Part shown: piece after piece, positions 1 to 8,205 of the stretch | Numbering within the stretch: the stretch's first letter is position 1 | Layout of the letters: each line of letters starts with the position of its first letter | NCBI GenBank assembly: GCA_900551445.1 | Contig: URWA01000001.1 | Location: forward strand, 62,001-126,000 | Length of the DNA: 64,000 nt | Source: an uncultured Bacteroides sp. | GTDB taxonomy: Bacteria; Bacteroidota; Bacteroidia; Bacteroidales; Bacteroidaceae | Direction: 5' to 3' | Made by a program: the position numbers and the translations under genes | The notes under the pieces: model-generated | Told to the model about the DNA's origin: nothing | The model's database searches: none | Seen by the model: the letters and a program-made list of their open reading frames with translations, nothing else

Positions 1-784
1 GCATTGCGGCTACAGATGCCAAAAATGAATAATGGATACCTTCATTAAATATCTGCAAATATTGTGCGCAAGAAGCAGCCATATCGGAAGTTTCACCTAC
101 GCACTGTGACATCAGCTGATTCAAGTTGCCCATAGCCTCAGCCGACATACCATCTGCACCTTTCACTATATATTCATGGCACAGAGCAGGAAGACCTGCA
201 TTGTAGACCATATTGTGTGCACTCAGCCACCAGCTTCTCAACAGAGGAGCGATAAACGGAGCGATAAGTCCACCAATATTAATAAATACATAAAATATCT
301 GGAATCCGGAATCTCTCTTGCTCTTGGCTTCAATCAGTTCCTTTTCTCCCTTCTGTGCAGCCTCTGCTTCAAGGTCATCGTACATCTGACCTACAATGGC
401 CTGAAGGTTTCCCTTGAACAGACCATTACCAAATGCGATGAAGAACAAGGCAATACAAGTAAGTGTAAGCAACCATGATGTATTGCCTGCATTGGCAGTA
501 ATAGGAATAGACAATGCAATATATCCCACAGCCATGACCACGAGACCGGCCATGATTGTACCTTTATAATTCTGCTTTCTGTCGGCTATCAGACCCCCTA
601 CAAGACTTAACAGATAAATACCTGCATAAAAGAATGAATAGATAAGTGTACTTTTTTCCTCACTTATACCAAATTTAGAACAAAGAAACAATACCAGCAC
701 GGCATTCATGATGTAGTAGCCGAAACGCTCCCCCATGTTAGAAAGTGCAGCAGGTATCAGACCTTTAGGATGCTTGTTAAACAT
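1..784 (-). CDS. POT-family proton-dependent peptide transporter, N-terminal part (runs off window)
   Basis: The first 261 residues are visible; the gene continues beyond base 1. The protein opens MFNKHPKGLIPAALSNMGER, followed by FGYYIMNAVLVLF. The E-R-F-G-Y-Y stretch is the family's ExxERFxYY proton-coupling motif in the first membrane helix. Several hydrophobic helices follow, with a GLIADRKQ cytoplasmic loop between helices 2 and 3. The POT/PTR2 family imports di- and tripeptides with protons across the inner membrane. It has its own promoter at 847-854, about 60 bp upstream, so it is probably not co-transcribed with the AsmA-like gene behind it. The region around residues 145-170 is an extended charged loop, common in Bacteroidota members. 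Substrate is inferred from family only. Confidence 0.85.
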   Translation of the reverse strand, partial: MFNKHPKGLIPAALSNMGERFGYYIMNAVLVLFLCSKFGISEEKSTLIYSFFYAGIYLLSLVGGLIADRKQNYKGTIMAGLVVMAVGYIALSIPITANAGNTSWLLTLTCIALFFIAFGNGLFKGNLQAIVGQMYDDLEAEAAQKGEKELIEAKSKRDSGFQIFYVFINIGGLIAPFIAPLLRSWWLSAHNMVYNAGLPALCHEYIVKGADGMSAEAMGNLNQLMSQCVGETSDMAASCAQYLQIFNEGIHYSFLASVAAM

Positions 785-846
785 AAATAATGAAGATTTT
801 AATAATTAATAGTGTTAATACTCGTATAAATTCTGTCTCTAGTTCG

Positions 847-854
847 CAAATATA
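847..854 (-). promoter_or_regulatory. Bacteroidota -7 element for the POT transporter
   Basis: On the minus strand this reads TATATTTG, a full match to TAnnTTTG, followed by CG. It lies in the 106-bp gap between the AsmA-like gene and the transporter start and would give a leader of about 55 nt. Confidence 0.55.
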
Positions 855-890
855 TAATTATTCAGATAAATTCGCAAAATGAATATTCAT

Positions 891-3890
891 TTACTCAGCC
901 CCATTGGGAAGTTTTCCCCGATAATTCCGGTTCATTACCCGCTCAAAACTATGGATAATATCCTGTCCCATGTTCACACGGGTGCTGTCGACCTTCCGAA
1001 TGGCCACAGGTGTCACTGCATCTTTATACTTTGCCTTTCCGATACGTATTTTCATCTTGTCCAGGTTTCCGGTAATGTTGACACCGGCCTTGAAAGGCAA
1101 AGGAGACTTCAACACGGAAATATGATAATTGAAATTCATGTCCAACCCCTGCGTGCCTCCTACAGCCGCTTTATAACGGTCTATCTGAAGCAGGAAAGGA
1201 TACACCGTCACATTTCCATCCTTCACGGTCAGGTTCACCGAAATACTGTCGAACACATTCCGTTTCTTATTCTTGAACATCAGCGTCTTGGATATTTCTG
1301 CAAAGGTTTCTCCATCCATCAGCACCAGACTGTCTCCCTTGATATGAATGGCTGCCTTCAACGTCGGAATCTTCACGTTCAAATTAGAATCGAGTACCGC
1401 TTCGGCAGCCGCATCAAAATCGACCATTCCCTTGAACGAACGCAACATCGGCACAATGGTATCCAGGGAAGGAATGAAGTCGACCAGCTTTCCGATATTT
1501 ACCTGCCTCAACCGGAAATCAAAACCGGCATAGCCGCGCGTCTTCTTACGGGCACGATAAACCAATGTGGTCTCCACATCCGCCTCCAGACCGCGCATGG
1601 TCAGTTTTTTCAGATAGACCGCCTGATTACGGATATCCACTTCTCCCTTCACATGCTCAAAGACCATATTGCCGTAGGTCACCTTGTTCAGATTGGTTTT
1701 CAGTTCGAAATCAATATTGGAAGGGATAACAAACAACTGCAACGGTTCGGAACTTGACACCGTATCGGTTTCAGCCTGAAGTGTATCCTGAGGAAAATTC
1801 AACGCATTGATGAGCTGGTTACAATCCAGGTTGCGGGAAGAAATCTCAAGATTGGCTTTCAACATTTTACCTTTCTTCATGGCTGCATACAAGCCATACA
1901 CCGCCCCACTGGCCGTCAGATTGGAACGTCCGATACGTAAGCTGGCATTCCTCAAGGTAATATTCCGGTCGCCTACGGTGACCACGGTCTTACGCATTCT
2001 GATGGGCAAAGCCAGTTCCGGTGTCCGCAACGTCAGCCGGTTAAAACCGATAATTCCTTTCGGAAGCCAAAGCGAGTCACGGATTTTCTCGGCAGTCAAG
2101 TTAAAACCGCCTTTATCCATTCCCATCTTCATCTGCCCCATCCGGCAGAAAAGCGTATCCGTCTCCAAAGCCACCTTCACATTCGGCATGGCGGGATTCC
2201 GTTTACCCGGCTGCAAATGTAGTGAAGCCTTTGCCTTTTTCGTAAACACCTTCAATGAATCGCCCATTCCTCCTTTCAGACGGCTCATCTGCAACTTACA
2301 TTCCACGTCAATCAGACGAGTGGTATCCTGAGGATTCGTTGATTTTACGGTTGCATTCAATTCGTCCAATTCGGCAGATAAGGACGAAGCCCGCAGCACG
2401 GCCTTCTGGACCGTCACCTTTGCGGCCAGATTATCTTCGCCAATGAAGCGCAAATCAGCATTGCTGGAAAACTCAAAATTCTTTGTCGTATCGCGCACAT
2501 ACATATCCTGCATATCCAGCTTACCTTTCAGGCGCACCCGTCCCCAGTCTTGTTTCTGAATAGACGAAAGACGGCACCGCAGACGGAAATCAGCTCCTAC
2601 ACGTCCACCGATAGACACTCCTTCCTGCAAAGGGAATGTCTTGGCCAATGCAGTCAGATCAATCTCCGAACGCGTGTGAAATGTGATGTCAGGGTCGCCC
2701 AGCAAATCCTCCACCTTTCCATCGGCCAAGATGTCTGTATGAGCCCCCTTGAACTGAAAAATCTTCAGCTGGGCATACGATGGTTTCTGACGCATCAAAT
2801 CGACATAACCGTTGAATTCCGCCGTAAGCTCATCCACCCCATAAGGTAAACCGGCATATTGGGCGGAAGCCTTATTAATATTCACTTTCAACGTGGCCTC
2901 CGGCATGTGTTCTTTGCCATAAAGTCCCTTCAAGGTTCCTTCCAGTATCACTTCTCCGTTGGCTGTCAGGTCCTGCCGCTTCAACACACTTTCCGGAACC
3001 ATATTCAGAACCGTTTCCAAAGAAGGAGCATGCAATTTGTAACCTAAATCTACCCGGGTAGGCCCACCGACACTATCCCGTCCAAGTGTTCCCGACAAGT
3101 CAAGCGCCACTCCGTTCAACGTCAGTCCGGTATCTTTAAAGGTCAGTTTCCGGGACGTACGGTCCAGTTGCATATCCGCATTCAGTCCCACGGCCAGATG
3201 ATTGACCAGCAGTTGGCCGTCTTGCCAGAAAAGCAGATTCTCGTTGTCATAATTTAAAGTCAGGGCCGAATAGTCCTTCTTCAAGGAAGCTTTCAAAGTC
3301 AGGTTCAGATTCTGCACCCGGGCATAAACCCTGGTATTGCGGTCGTCGAATGTCACGTTAGACCGTTTCAGTGAGACACGATTGATATCTATTTCCTGGA
3401 TGGTCGTATCCCTTTGCGACACCGTATCCTCCTCCAGCTGGTCGGACGTACTCTTCACAATATCCCAGTTGCTTTTTCCCTCCTTGTTCGTGAAAGCATA
3501 TACCGTGGCATCCTCCAAACCCAAGTAACGCAGGCTGATTTTATGTTTCCATACATAATCTACGGGATTCACCACTACCACACATTTCTTGAAAGAAAGC
3601 AGGGAATCAGTTTTCTGCCATAACGTATCGTTGATGGCTTTGGATACCAAAACCCCGTCAGTGACCTTCAGTCCGAACCGTGGGAAAGTAGAGAAAAATG
3701 TCAGCTCCACCTTTTCCATCTGCAAATGGGCATTCAGCGTACGGTTAGCCACATTCAGCACCACCGGAGTCAACTTCTCCGGCGTAAAAATAAAATTCAC
3801 CACAATTGCCACGGCCAACAAGAAAACAGCCAGTAACGCTCCGAATGAAATAGCTGTCAGCCGAATGGTTTTACGCAACTTCTTGTTCAT
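891..3890 (-). CDS. AsmA-like outer-membrane-biogenesis protein
   Basis: The protein has 999 residues. One N-terminal membrane anchor (about residues 10-33) is followed by a very long periplasmic part made of repeated amphipathic beta strands. This is the layout of AsmA/TamB-like bridge proteins thought to move phospholipid between the membranes or assist outer-membrane assembly. The first periplasmic block (FTPEKLTPVVLNVANRTLNA) is the typical AsmA N-terminal segment, and the C-terminal part resembles the AsmA-like C-terminal region. It is the last gene of the mutY-ssb-gldE-PPTase run, 42 bp behind the phosphopantetheinyl transferase, so it is probably in the same transcript. The precise substrate cannot be told from sequence. 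Confidence 0.8.
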   Translation of the reverse strand: MNKKLRKTIRLTAISFGALLAVFLLAVAIVVNFIFTPEKLTPVVLNVANRTLNAHLQMEKVELTFFSTFPRFGLKVTDGVLVSKAINDTLWQKTDSLLSFKKCVVVVNPVDYVWKHKISLRYLGLEDATVYAFTNKEGKSNWDIVKSTSDQLEEDTVSQRDTTIQEIDINRVSLKRSNVTFDDRNTRVYARVQNLNLTLKASLKKDYSALTLNYDNENLLFWQDGQLLVNHLAVGLNADMQLDRTSRKLTFKDTGLTLNGVALDLSGTLGRDSVGGPTRVDLGYKLHAPSLETVLNMVPESVLKRQDLTANGEVILEGTLKGLYGKEHMPEATLKVNINKASAQYAGLPYGVDELTAEFNGYVDLMRQKPSYAQLKIFQFKGAHTDILADGKVEDLLGDPDITFHTRSEIDLTALAKTFPLQEGVSIGGRVGADFRLRCRLSSIQKQDWGRVRLKGKLDMQDMYVRDTTKNFEFSSNADLRFIGEDNLAAKVTVQKAVLRASSLSAELDELNATVKSTNPQDTTRLIDVECKLQMSRLKGGMGDSLKVFTKKAKASLHLQPGKRNPAMPNVKVALETDTLFCRMGQMKMGMDKGGFNLTAEKIRDSLWLPKGIIGFNRLTLRTPELALPIRMRKTVVTVGDRNITLRNASLRIGRSNLTASGAVYGLYAAMKKGKMLKANLEISSRNLDCNQLINALNFPQDTLQAETDTVSSSEPLQLFVIPSNIDFELKTNLNKVTYGNMVFEHVKGEVDIRNQAVYLKKLTMRGLEADVETTLVYRARKKTRGYAGFDFRLRQVNIGKLVDFIPSLDTIVPMLRSFKGMVDFDAAAEAVLDSNLNVKIPTLKAAIHIKGDSLVLMDGETFAEISKTLMFKNKKRNVFDSISVNLTVKDGNVTVYPFLLQIDRYKAAVGGTQGLDMNFNYHISVLKSPLPFKAGVNITGNLDKMKIRIGKAKYKDAVTPVAIRKVDSTRVNMGQDIIHSFERVMNRNYRGKLPNGAE

Positions 3891-3932
3891 CTTTTTTCCT
3901 TAAAAACAAAATCTTCCTGTATTTGTTCTCCG

Positions 3933-4571
3933 TCATGTGCCAACGCAATACGTACACACAAACTCCGGATGTATCAAATAATGAATCATAAAATGTCGTT
4001 TTTCCTCCAAACGGAAAGACTCCCCTCTGAAAGAACCGGAAGAAGCCAACGGGAAAGGCATCACTTTCAAGTGTTCCAGAAAATCCACTTCTTTACAATC
4101 CATCACCTTGAACATGGTTTCCTTGGCCGACCAATGCAACAGCAACTGGTATAATTCTTCTTGCGGCTCCATGCGTTTCCTGTCCGGCATCTCATCTTCC
4201 CGGATAAACCGCGACACCACTTTCCGTACCCTTTCCCCATACGTCTCGATATCAATCCCAGGCGAAGCAGTCGCATGCAAGCCTACCGCCACGTAATTTT
4301 TCGTATGGGAGATGGATATGTGAAAAGGTTCATTCCATAGAAAAGGTTTTCCTGAAGGCTCATGCCCAATCCGGACCTCCCTTCCCCACATCGCTTTCAG
4401 CAGTACCCTTACCGCCAGATATTCCAACTTCCGTGAAGGAGCCTTCAACGCCTCCAGTTCCTGAGAAACCGTCGCATCCGACAGGCAAGCCCGAAGCTCC
4501 TCCGGTGTTTCCGTCACATGCCAGATGCCCCACTGCCCGTTATCTTCGTTCCATATTTTCAGAAGTGGCAT
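3933..4571 (-). CDS. 4'-phosphopantetheinyl transferase, Sfp/AcpS superfamily
   Basis: This 212-residue protein would transfer the phosphopantetheine arm of CoA to a carrier-protein serine. Three hallmark motifs are visible: HISISHT (residues 84-90), the metal-binding GIDIE (105-109) and WSAKETMFK (147-155). The pseudo-dimeric length of about 210 residues is Sfp-like rather than the short AcpS type, so the partner could be fatty-acid ACP or a specialised carrier protein. It starts 2 bp after the gldE stop, indicating tight co-transcription and probably translational coupling. No biosynthetic cluster lies nearby, so the carrier protein must be encoded elsewhere. Confidence 0.88.
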   Translation of the reverse strand: MPLLKIWNEDNGQWGIWHVTETPEELRACLSDATVSQELEALKAPSRKLEYLAVRVLLKAMWGREVRIGHEPSGKPFLWNEPFHISISHTKNYVAVGLHATASPGIDIETYGERVRKVVSRFIREDEMPDRKRMEPQEELYQLLLHWSAKETMFKVMDCKEVDFLEHLKVMPFPLASSGSFRGESFRLEEKRHFMIHYLIHPEFVCTYCVGT

Positions 4572-4573
4572 AC

Positions 4574-5938
4574 TTATTTTTTCTCTTTGTCGGCTTTGTC
4601 CTCCTCTGGCGCAGAAGGCAATATGGTTACTTTGACTTTCAGGATACGCCGTGAATTCATTTCCAGAACCTCAAAGCGATAATTCATATAATTGATGATT
4701 TCATGCAATGCCGGAAATTCACCTTTCAACTCCAACAGCAGTCCCGCCAGCGAATCAGCATCCCCTGAAATCTTGTCAAACACATCCTCACTGTCCTTGA
4801 TAATCTTATAGAAGTCGGAAAGCAAAGTCTTTCCTTCAAACACATAGACATTCTCCGTCAGTTTCACATAAGAATGTTCTTCCTCATCATACTCATCATT
4901 GATTTCTCCTACAATCTCCTCGATAATGTCCTCCATGGTAACAATACCCGAAGTTCCACCAAACTCATCCACTACCACTGCAATATGAATCTTGTTGGCC
5001 TGGAAATCACGCAACAAGTCCCCTATCATCTTATTCTCTGGAACGAACAAGGCCGGACGAATCAAATTCTGCCACTTGAAATCATCTCCTCTGTCCAGAT
5101 AAGGAAGCAAATCCTTGATATACAAAATACCTTTGATGCAGTCGCGCGTTTCCTCATACACAGGAATACGCGAATACCCATTTTCATTGATACACTTCAA
5201 TACCTCCGAAAAAGACGACTCAATGTCCAAATCCACAATATCCAAGCGGGAAGTCATCACCTCCTTGGCCGTTTCTTCTCCAAAGCGGATGATACCTTCC
5301 AGCATATTGCTTTCTTCCGAAGTATCCTGAATATCAGTCAGTTCCAGTGCCTGAGAAAGCTCATTCACCGACAAGTTCCGTGATTTTTTCTGAGAAAAAC
5401 GATTGAAAAAGAAAGAGGAACGGACCAGCAGGGAAGAAACCGGCCAAAACGCCGTCCGCAGCACCGTAATGACCGGTGCCGCCTTCCGGGCAAAAGGCAG
5501 GGTGTGCTGGGCCGAATAAATTTTAGGCATAATCTCTCCAAACAACAGCAGCAGAAACGTCAGTACCACCGTCACAATCAGAAATTCCAGAATTTTTGCC
5601 TGACCGAAATCTATCACACTGGCAAACACATAGTTCAACAGCATGATAATCGTCACATTGACAAAATTATTCGAAATCAGAATGGTAGCCAGCAGACGTT
5701 CCGAGTCATCCAACAACCCCTTGATTTTGGCGTCAGAAGGATGATCTTCCTCTTCAATCTCATTCAAATCGGAAGGGGAAAGCGAAAAAAAAGCAATTTC
5801 AGAAGCTGAAACAAAGCCCGATACATACAACAGCACAAGGGCCAGAAACAAAGCAAAAGCCGCCCCTAACGAAAGAGGCATTACGGTAATTCCGTCACAT
5901 AGCTCCGACAAGCGGAGCAAACACGAGTCAGGATCCAT
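4574..5938 (-). CDS. gldE: GldE-like membrane protein (CNNM/DUF21 + CBS pair + CorC_HlyC domain)
   Basis: 454 residues. An N-terminal DUF21 membrane region (hydrophobic segments near 22-45, 85-110, 115-135 and 150-175) is followed by a CBS pair (EVMTSRLDIVDLDI; VVVDEFGGTSGIVTMEDIIEEIVGEI) and a C-terminal CorC/HlyC domain. The gene order mutY-ssb-gldE is the one known from Bacteroidota, where GldE was first linked to gliding motility. Non-gliding gut members keep it, so its role here is probably ion transport (CNNM/CorC-type Mg2+ or Co2+) or envelope maintenance rather than gliding. A second DUF21/CBS paralogue sits at 42201-43457. Confidence 0.82.
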   Translation of the reverse strand: MDPDSCLLRLSELCDGITVMPLSLGAAFALFLALVLLYVSGFVSASEIAFFSLSPSDLNEIEEEDHPSDAKIKGLLDDSERLLATILISNNFVNVTIIMLLNYVFASVIDFGQAKILEFLIVTVVLTFLLLLFGEIMPKIYSAQHTLPFARKAAPVITVLRTAFWPVSSLLVRSSFFFNRFSQKKSRNLSVNELSQALELTDIQDTSEESNMLEGIIRFGEETAKEVMTSRLDIVDLDIESSFSEVLKCINENGYSRIPVYEETRDCIKGILYIKDLLPYLDRGDDFKWQNLIRPALFVPENKMIGDLLRDFQANKIHIAVVVDEFGGTSGIVTMEDIIEEIVGEINDEYDEEEHSYVKLTENVYVFEGKTLLSDFYKIIKDSEDVFDKISGDADSLAGLLLELKGEFPALHEIINYMNYRFEVLEMNSRRILKVKVTILPSAPEEDKADKEKK

Positions 5939-5980
5939 CCTATAATATTCCTATTTTTAATTAAAGTGACCGCCTGAATA

Positions 5981-6412
5981 TCAGAACGGTAAATCATCCG
6001 AAGGGTTACTTTCCGGCTGAGCGGAAGCCGTAGCCGCAGGAGCTGCCTGAGGCTGCACCGAAGCTGCAGGCTGCACATTACGCGGAGTCAGCATCTCCAT
6101 ATTGTCGCCGAAGATTTCCGTCACATAACGTTTCACACCGTTCTGGTCATCGTACGAACGAGAACGGATTTTCCCTTCAATATATAACTTATCTCCTTTG
6201 TGTACATATTTTTCGGCAGTTTCAGCCAATTTTTTCCACAACACGATGTTATGCCATTCCGTACGTTCCGGTACCTGCGTACCGTTGGCCAGCGTATAAG
6301 CACGGTCTGTAGTCGCCAATGGGAAAGTAGCTACGGCCATCCCACTGTCCAAATATCTCACTTCGGGATCTTTTCCCACATTTCCAATCAATTGTACTTT
6401 ATTCAATGACAT
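5981..6412 (-). CDS. ssb: Single-stranded DNA-binding protein
   Basis: 143 residues. The OB fold begins MSLNKVQLIGNVGKDPEVRY and contains the conserved TEWHNIVLWKKLAETAEKYV and KGDKLYIEGKIRSR segments. A disordered Ala/Gln/Pro linker follows, ending in the acidic tip SDDLPF that recruits SSB partners. The start codon lies inside mutY: the ATG (6412-6410) precedes the mutY stop (6401-6399), a 14-nt overlap in another frame. Translation may therefore be coupled to mutY. Coats single strands in replication, recombination and repair. Confidence 0.95.
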   Translation of the reverse strand: MSLNKVQLIGNVGKDPEVRYLDSGMAVATFPLATTDRAYTLANGTQVPERTEWHNIVLWKKLAETAEKYVHKGDKLYIEGKIRSRSYDDQNGVKRYVTEIFGDNMEMLTPRNVQPAASVQPQAAPAATASAQPESNPSDDLPF

Positions 6413-7481
6413 GATTCTGTTTTTTATGATTTGGTTTCAAAAGTAACGAAAAAAAACGAGATATCAAGCGCGATACCGGGAAATTATGAAAATCGTCAAT
6501 TTGAATCCGCTGAAAACCAGGAAGTGTCACATTTTCTTCCGCCAGCACCACTTCATAGCATCTGGCATGAATGACCCGATGCGACAGCACATGCTTGATT
6601 TCAGGTGATACCATCCGGAAGGATTGAATGTCATGACCACCCAGCAAATGATGAAATTCCGGAAGAGACAAAATCTCTTCCTCTCCCACCTCGCCCGGTG
6701 TTTCAATCAGCGGAAACTCATACAGATTTTGCCAGATGTCACCCGCTGCCCGTTTCTTTATATAGGTATATGCGCCTGTACGCACGTAAATATACGAAAA
6801 ATAGCGGTCGAGTACCTTCGTTTTACGTTCTTTCCGTGGAAGCTTGTCTACCAAATTCTTCTGTAAGGCCACACAACTGTCCGCCAACGGACAAAACAGG
6901 CACGAAGGCGATGACGGCACGCACTGCAAAGCTCCGAAATCCATAATAGCCTGATTGTACAAGGCCGGACGTGATTTGTCCATCATCTCATCTGCCAGAG
7001 AAGCAAACAATTTCTTGCCAGCACCAGTATCAATCGGATCTTCTACCCCCATCCAGCGCGACAATACCCGATACACATTGCCATCAACTACCGCATAGGG
7101 CAAGTCGTATGCAAAAGAACAGATAGCCGCCGCCGTATAATCTCCCACTCCCTTCAAGGCTCTCACCTCTTCATACGTCGTAGGAAAACAACCTTTTTCC
7201 GCAATCATTTTGGCCGCCGTATGCAGGTTGCGGGCACGGGAATAATACCCCAGCCCCTGCCAACATTTCATTACCTCATCTTCCGGAGCACGAGCCAACG
7301 TGTTCACATCCGGAAAATGTGCCATGAAACGGCAGTAGTAGTCATATCCCTGTACGACCCGGGTCTGCTGAAGAATGATTTCCGATATCCATATTTTATA
7401 GGGATCTTTTGTGTCCCTCCAAGGTAAATCCCGTTTGTTTTCCTTGTACCAATCTATTATCTTATCTGCAAAAAAACTCAT
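6399..7481 (-). CDS. mutY: A/G-specific adenine DNA glycosylase
   Basis: About 360 residues. MutY removes adenine mispaired with 8-oxoguanine. The HhH-GPD core is clear (ALKGVGDYTAAAICSFAY, with catalytic Asp in VVDGNVYRVLSRW). The [4Fe-4S] ligands follow the usual C-x6-C-x2-C-x5-C spacing in QCVPSSPSCLFCPLADSC. The C-terminal NUDIX-like domain that senses 8-oxoG is present but short. Longer reading frames reach a TTG at 7502 and an ATG at 7490. The -7 element at 7500-7507 would put the transcript start near 7494, so the ATG at 7481 (MSFFADKIIDWY) is the best start. It heads the operon with ssb and gldE. Confidence 0.93.
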   Translation of the reverse strand: MSFFADKIIDWYKENKRDLPWRDTKDPYKIWISEIILQQTRVVQGYDYYCRFMAHFPDVNTLARAPEDEVMKCWQGLGYYSRARNLHTAAKMIAEKGCFPTTYEEVRALKGVGDYTAAAICSFAYDLPYAVVDGNVYRVLSRWMGVEDPIDTGAGKKLFASLADEMMDKSRPALYNQAIMDFGALQCVPSSPSCLFCPLADSCVALQKNLVDKLPRKERKTKVLDRYFSYIYVRTGAYTYIKKRAAGDIWQNLYEFPLIETPGEVGEEEILSLPEFHHLLGGHDIQSFRMVSPEIKHVLSHRVIHARCYEVVLAEENVTLPGFQRIQIDDFHNFPVSRLISRFFSLLLKPNHKKQNHVIE

Positions 7482-7499
7482 CCGCTGCATATTTGCCTG

Positions 7500-7507
7500 C
7501 AAAAATA
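7500..7507 (-). promoter_or_regulatory. -7 element for the mutY-ssb-gldE operon
   Basis: Minus-strand TATTTTTG followed by CAG. It excludes the upstream TTG at 7502 as start and leaves about 13 nt of leader before the ATG at 7481. Confidence 0.5.
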
Positions 7508-7633
7508 ATATATTTCCCCGACATACACAGCAAACGGTCCCAGACTGCCTTCAAAAAGGAATAAAACCCTCAAAAAGCACGACTTTTCAAAAAAAATATT
7601 CCCGATATATTTCCAAAAGAAACAGAAAAGCTA

Positions 7634-7641
7634 TATATTTG
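7634..7641 (+). promoter_or_regulatory. -7 element for the HU gene
   Basis: TATATTTG followed by CAG, a full match to TAnnTTTG, about 45 bp before the HU ATG. It is divergent from the mutY promoter about 130 bp away. Confidence 0.6.
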
Positions 7642-7686
7642 CAGTCCAAAAAATTAAGATAACGTATAACAATAATTATTAGCGAA

Positions 7687-7962
7687 ATGACTAAAGCAGA
7701 TATTGTAAACGAAATTGCCAAAAACACAGGAATTGACAAGGCAACAGTATTGGCAACCCTTGAGGCGTTCATGGGATCAGTTAAAGAATCTTTGTCGAAA
7801 GATGAAAATGTCTATCTCCGCGGTTTCGGTAGTTTCATTGTGAAGAAAAGAGCGCAGAAGACTGCTCGTAACATTTCTAAAAATACAACTATCATCATCC
7901 CGGAACACAACATTCCGGCATTCAAACCTGCAAAAACATTTACTCTATCAGTAAAAAAATAA
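7687..7962 (+). CDS. HU-family DNA-binding protein
   Basis: 91 residues with the full HU/IHF fold: a helical dimerisation part (MTKADIVNEIAKNTGIDKAT), then the signature GFGSFIVKKRAQKTARN leading into the DNA-bending arm. The arm proline is seen in the IPAFKP stretch. It is a nucleoid-associated, minor-groove-bending protein. It is followed after 36 bp by the small basic bS22-like gene and then by RNase G/E, suggesting a growth-linked transcription and translation operon. Bacteroidales genomes carry several HU paralogues, so no specific symbol is assigned. Confidence 0.93.
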   Translation: MTKADIVNEIAKNTGIDKATVLATLEAFMGSVKESLSKDENVYLRGFGSFIVKKRAQKTARNISKNTTIIIPEHNIPAFKPAKTFTLSVKK

Positions 7963-7998
7963 TTAACTTTTAGTATTAACCCATAAAATTTTGAAGCT

Positions 7999-8091
7999 AT
8001 GCCAAGCGGAAAGAAAAGAAAAAGACATAAAATGTCTACTCACAAACGTAAAAAAAGACTGAGAAAGAACAGACATAAAAGCAAAAAATAA
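7999..8091 (+). CDS. 30-residue Lys/Arg-rich protein, probable small-subunit ribosomal protein (bS22/COX24-like)
   Basis: The peptide starts MPSGKKRKRHKMSTHKRKKR and ends LRKNRHKSKK; roughly 60 percent of residues are Lys or Arg. The K-R-K-R-H-K-M-x-x-H-K-R-K-K-R-L-R-K-N-R pattern resembles the AURKAIP1/COX24 domain of mitochondrial mS38 and actinobacterial bS22, small-subunit proteins that thread into rRNA. It lies 36 bp after HU and before a stem-loop, so is co-transcribed with HU. That the pattern indicates a ribosomal protein is my inference from composition and motif; a nucleic-acid-binding peptide of other function is possible. Confidence 0.7.
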   Translation: MPSGKKRKRHKMSTHKRKKRLRKNRHKSKK

Positions 8092-8114
8092 TTGTTAGTC
8101 TGTCCGACTTCAAT

Positions 8115-8162
8115 AAAGAACAAACTTGCAAAGCTAAACAAAGTCTTTCAGGTTTGTTCTTT
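8115..8162 (+). terminator. Stem-loop between the HU/bS22-like genes and RNase G/E
   Basis: An 11-bp perfect stem (AAAGAACAAAC with GTTTGTTCTTT), enclosing a second short AAAG/CTTT pairing. There is no T-run after it, so it is either a weak terminator/processing site or a control element in the leader of the following RNase gene, which starts 43 bp downstream. Confidence 0.5.
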
Positions 8163-8205
8163 GTGTAATTAGCAACCTATTAAGAACAAAAAACCAAGCA
8201 AAAAA

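Noticed and set aside
879..1757. Long open frame (292 codons) opposite the AsmA-like gene
   Set aside because: No family-like sequence, full overlap with a clear protein and typical of antisense frames in this codon usage.
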